Assembly (NCBI RefSeq): GCF_017301635.1
Contig: NZ_CP071091.1
Coordinates: 2,802,001-2,866,000 of the forward strand
Source: Myxococcus landrumus
Lineage (GTDB): Bacteria; Myxococcota; Myxococcia; Myxococcales; Myxococcaceae
Reading direction: 5' to 3'
Length of the DNA: 64,000 nucleotides
A program made the position numbers and the translations under genes. The notes beneath the pieces were generated by a model. It had not been told where the DNA came from. It did no database searches and was given only the letters and a program-made list of their open reading frames with translations. The stretch's first letter is position 1; each line of letters starts with the position of its first letter. Below, one piece after another: positions 1 to 7,946 of the stretch.

Positions 1-367
1 GTGCGCGCCAGGATTCGGGTGCCCTTTTGATCGGTGCTCACAGTGAATGCCTCCAAAGTGGGCGGCGAAATGAGGGGGGCCGCCAGGTCTTCACGAAGGC
101 CCTGTACTTCAACCCCCGTGCCAGACGTTCTCTTCCAAACGGATTCCCCAACAGTTACGCGGGGTTGACGTGTTTCAGGGCCCGGCATGGGGGGCCCTGG
201 GGTGCGAAAGAACCTACGCACCCGAGAACCCCTTCGAGGGAAGTGGAAGTCCGGGTGCCTCACGCGATACGCACCCGGATGAGCAAGCGGAGCCCCCGTG
301 GTTTCAAGTGCTTGCAATCTTTCAGCGGGGTGAAGCAGATACGCGCCCCCACCAGGAGCAAACGGCA
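1..367. other. Structured non-coding leader before the first gene
   Basis: No convincing gene is seen in the first 367 bases. A short open frame covers 27-383, but it overlaps the start of the oxidoreductase gene and its product is Arg/Pro-rich with no recognisable domain. The stretch holds two tandem hairpins (listed separately) and, close to the following gene, an AGGAGC-like ribosome binding site. It is probably the 5' leader and promoter region of the gene at 368, possibly with the end of an upstream gene outside the window. Confidence 0.5.
200..278. repeat. Two tandem hairpins sharing arm sequences
   Basis: Hairpin 1 pairs GGGTGCG (200-206) with CGCACCC (217-223) around a 10-base loop. 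Hairpin 2 pairs CCGGGTGC (251-258) with GCACCCGG (271-278) around a 12-base loop. The 10-mer TACGCACCCG occurs at 215-224 and again at 268-277, so the left arm of hairpin 2 could also pair with 218-224 and exclude both hairpins. There is no T-run, so a simple intrinsic terminator is not supported. It could be an attenuator-like leader or a small palindromic repeat. Confidence 0.4.
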
Positions 368-1963
368 ATGGCGTATCGGGTGAACAACATCGGGCTGTGG
401 CTGGACGAGCCGGAGGAGCTGCTCGGTCAGCGGGCCGCGGAGAAGCTGGGTGTCACCCGGTCCGACCTGGCCTCGGTGCGGGTGGTGCGTTCGGTTCTGG
501 ACGCTCGGAAGAAGGGCAGCCCGCGCTACATCTACACGCTGGAGGTGGAGCTGGCTCCCGGCCGCAAGCCGAAGCAGCTTCCTCCCGACGTGGGCGAGGC
601 GCCGCCTCCGCTCGAGCCCCTCGCGCCGGTGAAGCCTCCGGAGAAGTGGCCGATCATCATCGGCACCGGGCCCGCGGGATTGTTCTGCGCGCTGGGGCTG
701 CTGGAGCGCGGCGTGCGCAGCATCCTGCTGGAGCGCGGCCGCGAGGTGGTGACGCGCCGCAAGGACGTCGCGAAGCTGATGCGCGACGGCACGCTGGACC
801 CGGAGAGCAACATGAACTTCGGGGAAGGCGGCGCCGGCGCCTATACGGACGGCAAGCTGTCCACGCGCATCAACCACCCCATGGTGCGCAAGGTCATCGA
901 GGCCTTCGCCCGCTACGGCGCGCCGGACCACATCCTCATCGAGGGCAAGCCGCACATCGGCTCGGACCTGCTTCCGGGCGCGGTGGCCCGCCTGCGCGAG
1001 GAGCTCATCGCCGGCGGCTGCGAGGTGCACTTCGAGCAGCGCGTGGATGACCTGCTCTACCGCGACGGGCACATCGCGGGCGTGAAGCTGGCGGATGGAC
1101 GCACGCTGGAGAGCGACCGCGTCATCCTCGCGCCCGGCAATTCCGCGAGAGAGCTGTACGAGCGCTTCGCCGCCGACGGCCGCGTCCTCGTGGAGGCCAA
1201 GCCCTTCGCGCTCGGCTTCCGCGCCGAGCACCCGCAGACGCTCATCAACAGCATCCAGTACGGCAACGCGGCGAAGAATCCCAAGCTGCCCCCGGCCGAC
1301 TACAAGCTGGCGGAGAACCTGGACGTCGACGGCGAGGTGCGCGGCGTCTACTCGTTCTGCATGTGCCCCGGCGGCATCGTGGTGCCCACGCCCACCGAGG
1401 ACGGCCTGCAGTGCACCAACGGCATGTCCAACTCGCGTCGCAACGCGCGCTACGCCAACGCCGGCATCGTCGTCTCCGTCTCCGTCGCGGACTTCGAGCG
1501 CGAGGGCTTCCACGGGCCGCTGGCGGGCTTGCTGTTCCAGCGCCACTGGGAACAGAAGGCGTATGAGCTGGGCGGGGGCCGCTTCTTCGCTCCGGCGCAG
1601 ACCATCCCCGACTATCTGGCGGGCCGTCTGACGAAGGACCCGGGTGGCACCAGCTACCGGCCGGGCCTGGCGCACGTGGACCTCAACCGGCTCTTCCCCG
1701 CGCGGCTCACCACGTCCATCAAGCAGGCGCTCCGCACGTTCGACCGGAAGATGCGCGGCTTCATCAGCGACGAGGGCAAGCTCATCGGCATCGAGAGCCG
1801 GACCTCGTCCCCGGTGCGCATCACCCGAGGCGAGGACCTGCAGTCGGTGTCCATGCGGGGCCTGTACCCGGCGGGTGAGGGGTGCGGCTACGCGGGTGGC
1901 ATCGTCTCGTCGGCCATTGATGGATTGCGCGTCGCGGAGCAGATTGCCACCGAGCTGGCGTGA
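368..1963 (+). CDS. FAD-dependent oxidoreductase (COG2509-type)
   Basis: Predicted 531-residue soluble flavoprotein. An N-terminal domain of about 90 residues precedes a Rossmann dinucleotide-binding motif, IIIGTGPAGLF, near residues 95-105. It is followed by the family-typical stretch FGEGGAGAYTDGKLSTRI near 150-167 and a C-terminal FAD-contact segment, GYAGGIVSSAIDGLRVAE, near the end. This layout matches the uncharacterised NAD(P)/FAD-dependent dehydrogenases of COG2509, whose substrate is unknown. I chose the ATG at 368 because the domain homology begins there (MAYRVNNIG) and AGGAGC sits a few bases upstream. The open frame extends back to 170, but that part has no family character. The next gene starts 31 bases downstream on the same strand. 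The flavoprotein assignment is firm; the reaction is not known. Confidence 0.88.
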   Translation: MAYRVNNIGLWLDEPEELLGQRAAEKLGVTRSDLASVRVVRSVLDARKKGSPRYIYTLEVELAPGRKPKQLPPDVGEAPPPLEPLAPVKPPEKWPIIIGTGPAGLFCALGLLERGVRSILLERGREVVTRRKDVAKLMRDGTLDPESNMNFGEGGAGAYTDGKLSTRINHPMVRKVIEAFARYGAPDHILIEGKPHIGSDLLPGAVARLREELIAGGCEVHFEQRVDDLLYRDGHIAGVKLADGRTLESDRVILAPGNSARELYERFAADGRVLVEAKPFALGFRAEHPQTLINSIQYGNAAKNPKLPPADYKLAENLDVDGEVRGVYSFCMCPGGIVVPTPTEDGLQCTNGMSNSRRNARYANAGIVVSVSVADFEREGFHGPLAGLLFQRHWEQKAYELGGGRFFAPAQTIPDYLAGRLTKDPGGTSYRPGLAHVDLNRLFPARLTTSIKQALRTFDRKMRGFISDEGKLIGIESRTSSPVRITRGEDLQSVSMRGLYPAGEGCGYAGGIVSSAIDGLRVAEQIATELA

Positions 1964-1994
1964 GGCGGTCCGAAGCCTCACGGAGGAGCCCGCC

Positions 1995-2363
1995 ATGCGT
2001 TACGTCGTGCGCACTCCGGATGGAGAGCTGACCTACCCCAGCCTGGGTGACGTGGAGCGTGCGTACACCCAGGGCCTGGTGGACCCCGACGACGAGGTGC
2101 GCGAGGAGAGCTCCGAACTCTGGCGCAAGGCGGGCAGCCTGCCGGTGCTCGCCCGGGCGCGCCGTCCTTCCGCGGGGCTCGCGGCCCGGGGCCAGTGGCT
2201 GGCGGTGGCCGGCTCGGTGGCGCTGGGCGTGCTTGCCCTCACGCTGGTGCTCAAGGACTCCTGGAGCTTGCGCATCGTGGGCATCGTGCTCGCCCTGGTG
2301 GTCAGCTCGATTCTCACCCGGGTGACCTTCAAGGCCTTCAAGCATCCGCCGTCCCAGGAATAG
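1995..2363 (+). CDS. Small membrane protein with GYF_2-like N-terminus
   Basis: 122 residues. The first 55 residues (YVVRTPDGELTYPSLGDVE through LWRKAGSLP) resemble the GYF_2-type domain found in several myxobacterial membrane proteins. In these a short beta/alpha module ends in a Trp-containing motif. Two hydrophobic segments follow at about 69-87 and 92-110, and the end is short and basic. The ATG at 1995 has a good GGAGGAG ribosome site 6-12 bases upstream. The gene follows the oxidoreductase closely and may be cotranscribed with it. The GYF_2 comparison rests on pattern recognition and its ligand is unknown; the inner-membrane location is inferred from the two hydrophobic helices. Confidence 0.75.
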   Translation: MRYVVRTPDGELTYPSLGDVERAYTQGLVDPDDEVREESSELWRKAGSLPVLARARRPSAGLAARGQWLAVAGSVALGVLALTLVLKDSWSLRIVGIVLALVVSSILTRVTFKAFKHPPSQE

Positions 2364-2506
2364 GGCTCGTCCCCTCCCCCGCCCTTCAGCGCGAGGACCT
2401 TGCGCCCGCCGGCACCGGCTCGATGCACGGCGCATGTTCTCCGCTGAAATGAGACTCGTGCTCAGGCCCGCGGGCCCGAGGCGACCACGCGAGAGGAGGA
2501 CGCACC

Positions 2507-3646
2507 TTGCTCAGCACCTATCTGTCCCGGGATGCCGCCCGCCGTCTGCGCCATGGAGCTCCGTGGCTGCGTCGCGAGGACATCGTGTCGATGGAAGGCA
2601 CGCCCGAACCCGGCGAGCTCGTGCAGCTCCGGGATGAGGACGGCGTGGTGCTGGGCCTGGGCGACGTGGACCTGGAGGCCTCGCTCGCGGTGCGTCGGCT
2701 GGGGCTCCCGGACGAATCCGTGGAAGGCCTCATCCCCCGCCACCTCCGGCACGCCTTCGAGCGGCGCGGCCGGCTGGTCGACGACCCACGCTTCTGCCGG
2801 GTGGTGAACGATGACGGAGATGGCCTGCCCGGCCTCATCGTGGACCGGTACGACGCCCACTTCGTGGTCCAGACCCTCACGCGCTCCATGGACGCGCGCC
2901 ACCAGGACATCACCCGCGCGCTGGTGGAAGTGACGGGCGCGGGCTCGGTGCTGCTGCGCAATGACACTCCGCGCCGGCGCGCGCTGGGCCTGCCGACACA
3001 GAGGCCCCACGTGCTCTACGGCACTCCGCCCCGCTGGTGCCGGCTCCTGGAGCTGGGGGCCCGCTTCACCGTGGACCTCACCTATGGCCTGGGCACCGGC
3101 TACGCGTATGACCAGCGCGAGCTGCGGCGGGTCGTCGGCCGCATGGCCTGGGATGGACGGGTGCTGGACGTCAACTGCAACGTGGGCGGCCTCTTCGTCC
3201 ACGCGGGGCTGCACGGGGCCCGGCACATCCTGGCCTTCGACGCGGACGCGGACACCGGGGACCTGGCCCGGGAGAACGCCGAGGCCAATGGCCTGCTCGG
3301 CCGGGTGTTCGTGGAGAAGGGAACCGCGCTCCAGGCCCTGCGCGCCGTGCGAGAGACCTTCGACCTGGTCCTGCTGGACACGTCCCGCGTGGCCTCGCCC
3401 GAGGAGTTCGTCGAACACATCCAGTACGCGCTGCGTCGCACCCGCCATGGGGGTCGGCTGCTCGTGGTCGGCTATCACCCACCACTCCCCCTGGGGGGGT
3501 TCGACGAGCTGGTCGCCACGGCCTGTGAAGCCGAGGCGCGCATCGCCACCCGGCTGGCCCGCCCGGGGCTCCCACCAGACCACCCCACGCTCGTGGGTTC
3601 CCCTGGCGCCGAGTACCTCGACGCGGTGGCACTGGAAGTCACCTGA
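2507..3646 (+). CDS. Class I SAM-dependent rRNA methyltransferase, RlmI/RlmK-C type
   Basis: 379 residues with an N-terminal PUA-like RNA-binding domain (about 1-75) and a C-terminal Rossmann methyltransferase, the arrangement of RlmI, which makes m5C in 23S rRNA. The pre-domain signature is GTGYAYDQRE near residue 197. SAM motif I is VLDVNCNVGGLFVHAG near 219. The motif IV region reads FDLVLLDTSRV, where typical family members have DPP. The TTG at 2507 is taken as the start because AGGAGGA ends six bases before it and the PUA domain starts there. Usual family length is about 390-400. The DTS substitution makes the exact target uncertain, so no symbol is given. Confidence 0.85.
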   Translation: MLSTYLSRDAARRLRHGAPWLRREDIVSMEGTPEPGELVQLRDEDGVVLGLGDVDLEASLAVRRLGLPDESVEGLIPRHLRHAFERRGRLVDDPRFCRVVNDDGDGLPGLIVDRYDAHFVVQTLTRSMDARHQDITRALVEVTGAGSVLLRNDTPRRRALGLPTQRPHVLYGTPPRWCRLLELGARFTVDLTYGLGTGYAYDQRELRRVVGRMAWDGRVLDVNCNVGGLFVHAGLHGARHILAFDADADTGDLARENAEANGLLGRVFVEKGTALQALRAVRETFDLVLLDTSRVASPEEFVEHIQYALRRTRHGGRLLVVGYHPPLPLGGFDELVATACEAEARIATRLARPGLPPDHPTLVGSPGAEYLDAVALEVT

Positions 3647-3694
3647 CGCGAGTCCCCCGCGCGGCCCTCCGGAGTGGTAGTGTCCGCGGCCGCG

Positions 3695-5221
3695 ATGACC
3701 AACGAAAACGTCCAAGAGACCGCGACCCCCACCCCGGCAGGTTCCGTCGAGACCGTCCGCAAGGTGTACGCGGCCGACCTGCGTGAGAAGGACCGCGTCA
3801 ACACTGTCTTCCGTGTCACCAAGAAGGAGAAGGTGACGGCCCGGAGCGGCAAGGTGTTCCTGGCCATGTCGCTCGCCGACAAGAGCGGCGAGGTGGATGC
3901 GCGTGTCTTCGACAAGGTGGACGCTCTCGAGCCCGCCTTCCAGTCTGGCGACTACGTCCTCATCACGGGCAGCGTCATCCAGTTCCATGGCCGCACCCAG
4001 ATCGTCGTGGAGGCCGTGGAGCGACTGGACCCCGAGCCCCTGGACCCCAAGGAGTTCGAGCCGCCCCCGGCGCCTCCCCCGGAGGCCAAGGCCGCCCCCG
4101 AGGCGAAGCCCGCTCCCGAGCCCAAGCCCGCCGTCGAGAAGAGCGAGAAGGCCGATAGGACCGAGGCCCGGCACGAGGGCGGCGGTGGCGCCCGCGCCGT
4201 GGGGCTCATCCGTGAAATCGTCAACGAGCGGGTGAATGACCCGTTCGTGAAGCAGCTCCTCCTGGCGTTCCTGGACGACTCGCAGGTGGCCGCGGGGCTT
4301 CAGGTGGCGCCGGCGGCCAAGGGCATGCACCACGCGTGGCGTGGGGGCCTGGCCGAGCACCTCCTGTCGGTGATGCGGCTGACGCTGCGGGTGGCGGACC
4401 ACTACCCCATGGCGGACCGCGACCTGCTGCTGGCCGGCGCGCTGCTGCACGACGTGATGAAGGTCGCCGAAATCTCGTCGGACAAGGGCTTCGACTACAC
4501 CGACGAGGGCAAGCTCGTGGGCCACCTGGTCATGACGGCCCAGAAGATTCGCGAGAAGACGCTGGCCATCCCCGGCTTCCCGCCGCTGCTGGAGCAGCAC
4601 ATCACGCACCTGGTCATCGCCCACCACGGTCAGCTCGAGTACGGCAGCCCCAAGGTGCCGGTGACGCTGGAGGCGCACATCGTCCACGCGCTGGACTCGC
4701 TGGACTCGCGCATCGCCTCGTGGCTGGAGGCCATGCAGCGCGACCCCAACGAGAAGTGGACGGACGTGCAGCGCCACTACGAGCGGCAGCTCTGGAAGGG
4801 GCCCATGCCCACCGTCCGGGGCCGCGCGCCCGTCGAGGGTGGCGGCCGCCGCAAGTCGCGCGAGGAGAAGCGCAAGGCCCGTGGAGACAAGGCCCCGCAG
4901 CAGACGGAAGCCTCCTCCCCCGCCGCCGAGGGCACCGCGCCGGCGCCCCGCGCCGAGCAGCAGCCACAGCAGCGTCCTCCCCGGAAGGAGCGTCCGCCCC
5001 GTGAGGAGCGTCCCCCTCGCGAGGAGCGCCAGGCGCGTGAGGAACGTCCCCCTCGCGAGGAGCGCCCGCCGCGCCCACCTCGTGAGGACCGTCCGCCGCG
5101 CGAGGAGCGTCCTCCTCGTGACTCGAGCACGCTGCCCAAGGAGCTGACCTTCAAGCCGTTCAGCACGCTGACGTCGATACCGCCCGCCTCCAAGAACGGC
5201 GAGGGCTCTTCGGAAAGCTGA
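3695..5221 (+). CDS. OB-fold / HD-domain nuclease-like protein (YhaM type) with Arg-Pro repeat tail
   Basis: 508 residues. An OB-fold nucleic-acid-binding domain occupies about 20-115, then a Pro/Ala/Lys/Glu-rich linker to about 165. An HD phosphohydrolase domain follows, with metal ligands in HHAWRGGLAEH (about 210-220), LLHDVMK (about 250) and a later His in AHHGQLEYG (about 308-316). OB plus HD is the architecture of YhaM-type 3'-5' exoribonucleases, so a role in RNA or DNA 3'-end trimming is likely but not proven. The C-terminus (about 390-485) is very rich in Arg, Pro and Glu, with repeated RPPREE units. ATG 3695 is chosen; GTG 3674 is an alternative adding seven residues. The next gene starts only six bases after the stop. 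Confidence 0.85.
   Translation: MTNENVQETATPTPAGSVETVRKVYAADLREKDRVNTVFRVTKKEKVTARSGKVFLAMSLADKSGEVDARVFDKVDALEPAFQSGDYVLITGSVIQFHGRTQIVVEAVERLDPEPLDPKEFEPPPAPPPEAKAAPEAKPAPEPKPAVEKSEKADRTEARHEGGGGARAVGLIREIVNERVNDPFVKQLLLAFLDDSQVAAGLQVAPAAKGMHHAWRGGLAEHLLSVMRLTLRVADHYPMADRDLLLAGALLHDVMKVAEISSDKGFDYTDEGKLVGHLVMTAQKIREKTLAIPGFPPLLEQHITHLVIAHHGQLEYGSPKVPVTLEAHIVHALDSLDSRIASWLEAMQRDPNEKWTDVQRHYERQLWKGPMPTVRGRAPVEGGGRRKSREEKRKARGDKAPQQTEASSPAAEGTAPAPRAEQQPQQRPPRKERPPREERPPREERQAREERPPREERPPRPPREDRPPREERPPRDSSTLPKELTFKPFSTLTSIPPASKNGEGSSES
4976..5125 (+). repeat. Imperfect in-frame repeat encoding RPPREE units
   Basis: The 3' part of the OB/HD gene carries imperfect direct repeats of about 18 bases that encode RPPREE-type hexapeptides, with variants such as RQAREE and RPPRED. 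The repeats are in frame and have no stop, so they form a disordered basic/acidic tail. Such Arg-rich tails often contact RNA; this role is inferred. The number of units is expected to vary between strains. Confidence 0.7.
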
Positions 5222-5227
5222 GTCGCA

Positions 5228-7183
5228 ATGGCGAAGAAGCTGGGTGAGCGCCTCATCGAGGCGGGGCTCGTCAACGCCGGGGCCGTGGAGCAGGCCCTGG
5301 AGCACCAGAAGATCACCGGCCACAAGCTGGGGGATTGTCTGGTGGAGCTGGGGCTCCTCCAGGAAGCGGCGTTGCTGCGCTTCCTGGCCGCGGAGTTCCA
5401 GACGCGCTTCGTGAGCGCGGACAAGCTGGCCAAGGCGAAGATCGCCACCGAGGTGCTCGACCGGCTTCCGGTGCGTCTGGCCGAGGCGCAGAACGTGCTG
5501 CCCCTGGCGGTGGACCTGGACCGCAAGCTGCTGTCCGTCGTCGCCGCCGAGCCGCAGAACAAGGCGCTGATGGACGAGATTGCCCTCGTCACGGGCATGT
5601 CGGAGGTCTACGCGTACGTGGGCCTGCGCGGCGCCATCGCCGCGGCCATCCGCAAGCACTACTACGGCGACCCCACCGCCTTCGCCGCGCTGCTGGAGGC
5701 GGCGAGCGCCCAGTCGAGCCCCGCCGAGTCCACCTCGCGCGCGGGCGCGGCCGAGCACAACCGCACCTCCACGGGCCACCGCGCCAGTCTGTCCTTCCGG
5801 ATGGAGACGGACGCGCGCATGCGCATGCAGCGCGCGGGGGGCGGGACGCAGGTGGGCGGCAAGCCGTCGTCCACGCAGCGGCGCGAGCCCGGCGGACCTC
5901 GCGGGCTGGTCAGCGACATCGACTACGTGGAGACGCTGGGCATCCTCGTGGGCCTGCTGGAGCAGGACCGCCAGCGCCACCGGGGACACTCCGCGCAGCT
6001 CGCGCGGCAGGCGGGCATCGTGGGCCAGCGCATGGGCATGCCCCACAAGGAGCTGGCCGCGCTGTCCATCGCCGCGTACCTGCACGACCTGGGCAAGCCC
6101 TCCGAGCGGCACTTCTCGCTCGCGAGCAACGCCGTCAATCCCGAGTGGAAGGCCCAGGCCCGCGCGGCCTGTCGCGCGCCCACCAAGATGTTCGAGACGG
6201 TGCACCTGCCCACGCAGGTCAACACCATCCTCGCGCAGCTCTATGAAGCCTGGGATGGCTCGGGCACCCCGCAGGGCGCCAAGGGCGAGGACATCACGCT
6301 GGGGGCTCGCATCCTCGCGGCGGTGGACAGCTTCCTGGAGCTGACCAAGAACCCCGGCAACGCGCTGGGCAAGGCGCTGACGAAGGACCAGGCCCTCGAG
6401 CACCTGCGGACGAACTCCGGCGTGCTCTATGACCCGGTCGTCGCCGACATCGTCATCCAGTTGCAGAGCGGAGAGCTGCTCCGTCACCGGCTGGAGTGCG
6501 AGGGCCGGCAAGTGCTCGTCGTCGAGCCGGACGAGACGGCGCGCGGCGAGCTGCTGGAGGCAGTGCTGAAGCAGGGCCTGGTGGCCCACGCGCTCTCCAC
6601 GCAGGAAGGCGCGCAGGACGGACTGGCCCGGCAGGACTGCGACGTGCTGGTGGTGAGCCTGAGGCTGGGACAGCAGGAGGTGCTGGACCTGCTTCAGCAG
6701 GCCCGCTCGACGCCGGAGACCGCGGGTCTTCCCATCGCCGTGGTGGGCGAGCCGGATGCCCCCACGCGCGAGCGGCTGTTGATGGGCGGCGCGTCGGAGT
6801 TGCTGCCTCCCGGGGACAAGGCCGTGGTGGCCAAGGCGGTGCGCGCGCTCCTGGAGGACCGGGTGCTGCACAACGGCCCGGGCCGCGTGGTGCGTGGCAG
6901 CTTCGACGAGCTTCCCCCGCGCGAGCTGCTGCGCACGCTGGGCGGTGGCAAGAAGAGCGGCAAGCTCCAGCTTCGTCAGCACACGCTGGAGGGCTCGCTC
7001 CACCTCGAGGGTGGCCGCGTCGTCTTCGCGTCCTTCGGTGGCCACACGGGAGAGCCGGCGCTTCAGGCGCTGCTGAAGCTGAAGCAGGCCGACTTCCAGT
7101 ACGACCCGGATGCGCTGCTGCTGGACGTGCCGCAGATGGACCAGGACCTTCAGGCCCTGGCCGGCGGCCTCACCGCAGCGTGA
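5228..7183 (+). CDS. GSPII-N / HD-GYP-like / receiver-like / DUF4388 multidomain protein
   Basis: 651 residues with four modules. Residues 1-140 resemble the MshEN/GSPII_E N-terminal domain (GERLIEAGLV and KLGDCLVELGLL repeats), which binds c-di-GMP in other proteins. A Ser/Ala/Gly-rich linker follows. An HD-GYP-like domain (about 235-420) keeps LHDLGK at 285-290 but reads WDGSGTPQG near 342, where active c-di-GMP phosphodiesterases have GYP. A receiver-like domain (about 430-545) has lost the acceptor-type Asp (DVLVVSL). A DUF4388 domain closes the protein (about 555-645). It looks like a c-di-GMP or nucleotide-responsive signalling scaffold; phosphodiesterase activity is doubtful. It lies six bases after the preceding gene and is convergent with tatD, overlapping its end by 14 bases. 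Confidence 0.85.
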   Translation: MAKKLGERLIEAGLVNAGAVEQALEHQKITGHKLGDCLVELGLLQEAALLRFLAAEFQTRFVSADKLAKAKIATEVLDRLPVRLAEAQNVLPLAVDLDRKLLSVVAAEPQNKALMDEIALVTGMSEVYAYVGLRGAIAAAIRKHYYGDPTAFAALLEAASAQSSPAESTSRAGAAEHNRTSTGHRASLSFRMETDARMRMQRAGGGTQVGGKPSSTQRREPGGPRGLVSDIDYVETLGILVGLLEQDRQRHRGHSAQLARQAGIVGQRMGMPHKELAALSIAAYLHDLGKPSERHFSLASNAVNPEWKAQARAACRAPTKMFETVHLPTQVNTILAQLYEAWDGSGTPQGAKGEDITLGARILAAVDSFLELTKNPGNALGKALTKDQALEHLRTNSGVLYDPVVADIVIQLQSGELLRHRLECEGRQVLVVEPDETARGELLEAVLKQGLVAHALSTQEGAQDGLARQDCDVLVVSLRLGQQEVLDLLQQARSTPETAGLPIAVVGEPDAPTRERLLMGGASELLPPGDKAVVAKAVRALLEDRVLHNGPGRVVRGSFDELPPRELLRTLGGGKKSGKLQLRQHTLEGSLHLEGGRVVFASFGGHTGEPALQALLKLKQADFQYDPDALLLDVPQMDQDLQALAGGLTAA

Positions 7184-7946
7184 GGTTGAAGAGGGCCGAG
7201 GCGTTGGCGGTGGTGACTTCCGTCACCGTCTCCAGCGCCACGCCCTTGAGCTCCGCGAGCTTCTTCGCGGTCTCCACCACATGGGACGGCTCGTTCTTCC
7301 GCCCGCGATGCGGCACGGGCGCGAGGTAGGGGCTGTCCGTCTCCACCATCAGCCGGTCCAGCGGCGCGAAGCGCACCGCGTCCTGGAGCGCCTCCGTCTT
7401 CTTGTAGGTGATGACGCCGGAGAGCGAGAGGAAGAAGCCCCGGTCCAGGTAGCGCCGCGCCGCGTCCGTGTCGCCCGTGAAGCAGTGGATGACGCCTCGG
7501 GAGACCTTCGCCTCGCCGAGAATCGCGTCGCAGTCCTCGTGCGCGTCCCGCACGTGCACGACGAGCGGCTTGCCCAGCTTCACCGCGAGCTCGCACTGGT
7601 GACGGAAGATGCGGGCCTGCGCCTCCCTCGGGGAATGGTCGTAGTAGTAGTCGAGGCCCGCCTCACCCACCGCGCGAACCTCGGGGCGTGCACAGGTGCG
7701 GTCGAGCGTGGCGAGGTCCTCCTCGGTGGCCCGCGCGGCCTCGTGCGGATGGATGCCGAGCGTGGGCGACAGGAACTCGGGATGGAGCGCGGCCAGCTCC
7801 AGCGCGTTGCCCCACTGCCCCGGGCCGTGGAACTGCCCCACGACGATGGCGTGGACAAGCCCCGCGGCCCGAGCCCGCTCCAGCACCGGGGCCACGTCCG
7901 CGAAGTCCTTCACTTCCAGGTGGCAGTGCGCATCCACCAGTCTCAT
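7170..7946 (-). CDS. TatD-family metal-dependent DNase
   Basis: 258 residues, the usual TatD length. The amidohydrolase TIM-barrel metal ligands are present in order: DAHCHLE (residues 5-11), GEAGLDYY, HVRDAH, HCFTGD and VETDSPYL near the end. Family members are magnesium-dependent 3'-5' exonucleases or endonucleases acting on DNA, implicated in repair and DNA turnover. The ATG at 7946 overlaps the stop of the upstream HEAT-repeat gene by four bases (ATGA), so the two are probably translationally coupled. The 3' end overlaps the convergent DUF4388 gene by 14 bases. The family is confidently assigned; the physiological role is inferred. Confidence 0.92.
   Translation of the reverse strand: MRLVDAHCHLEVKDFADVAPVLERARAAGLVHAIVVGQFHGPGQWGNALELAALHPEFLSPTLGIHPHEAARATEEDLATLDRTCARPEVRAVGEAGLDYYYDHSPREAQARIFRHQCELAVKLGKPLVVHVRDAHEDCDAILGEAKVSRGVIHCFTGDTDAARRYLDRGFFLSLSGVITYKKTEALQDAVRFAPLDRLMVETDSPYLAPVPHRGRKNEPSHVVETAKKLAELKGVALETVTEVTTANASALFNLTLR

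Noticed and set aside
27..383. 118-residue open frame before the first gene
   Set aside because: It overlaps the oxidoreductase start, has an Arg/Pro-rich product and matches no known fold.
2462..7045. 1527-residue open frame on minus
   Set aside because: It is antisense to three well-supported genes and part of a fourth; its His/Arg/Leu-rich composition is what GC-rich antisense frames give.
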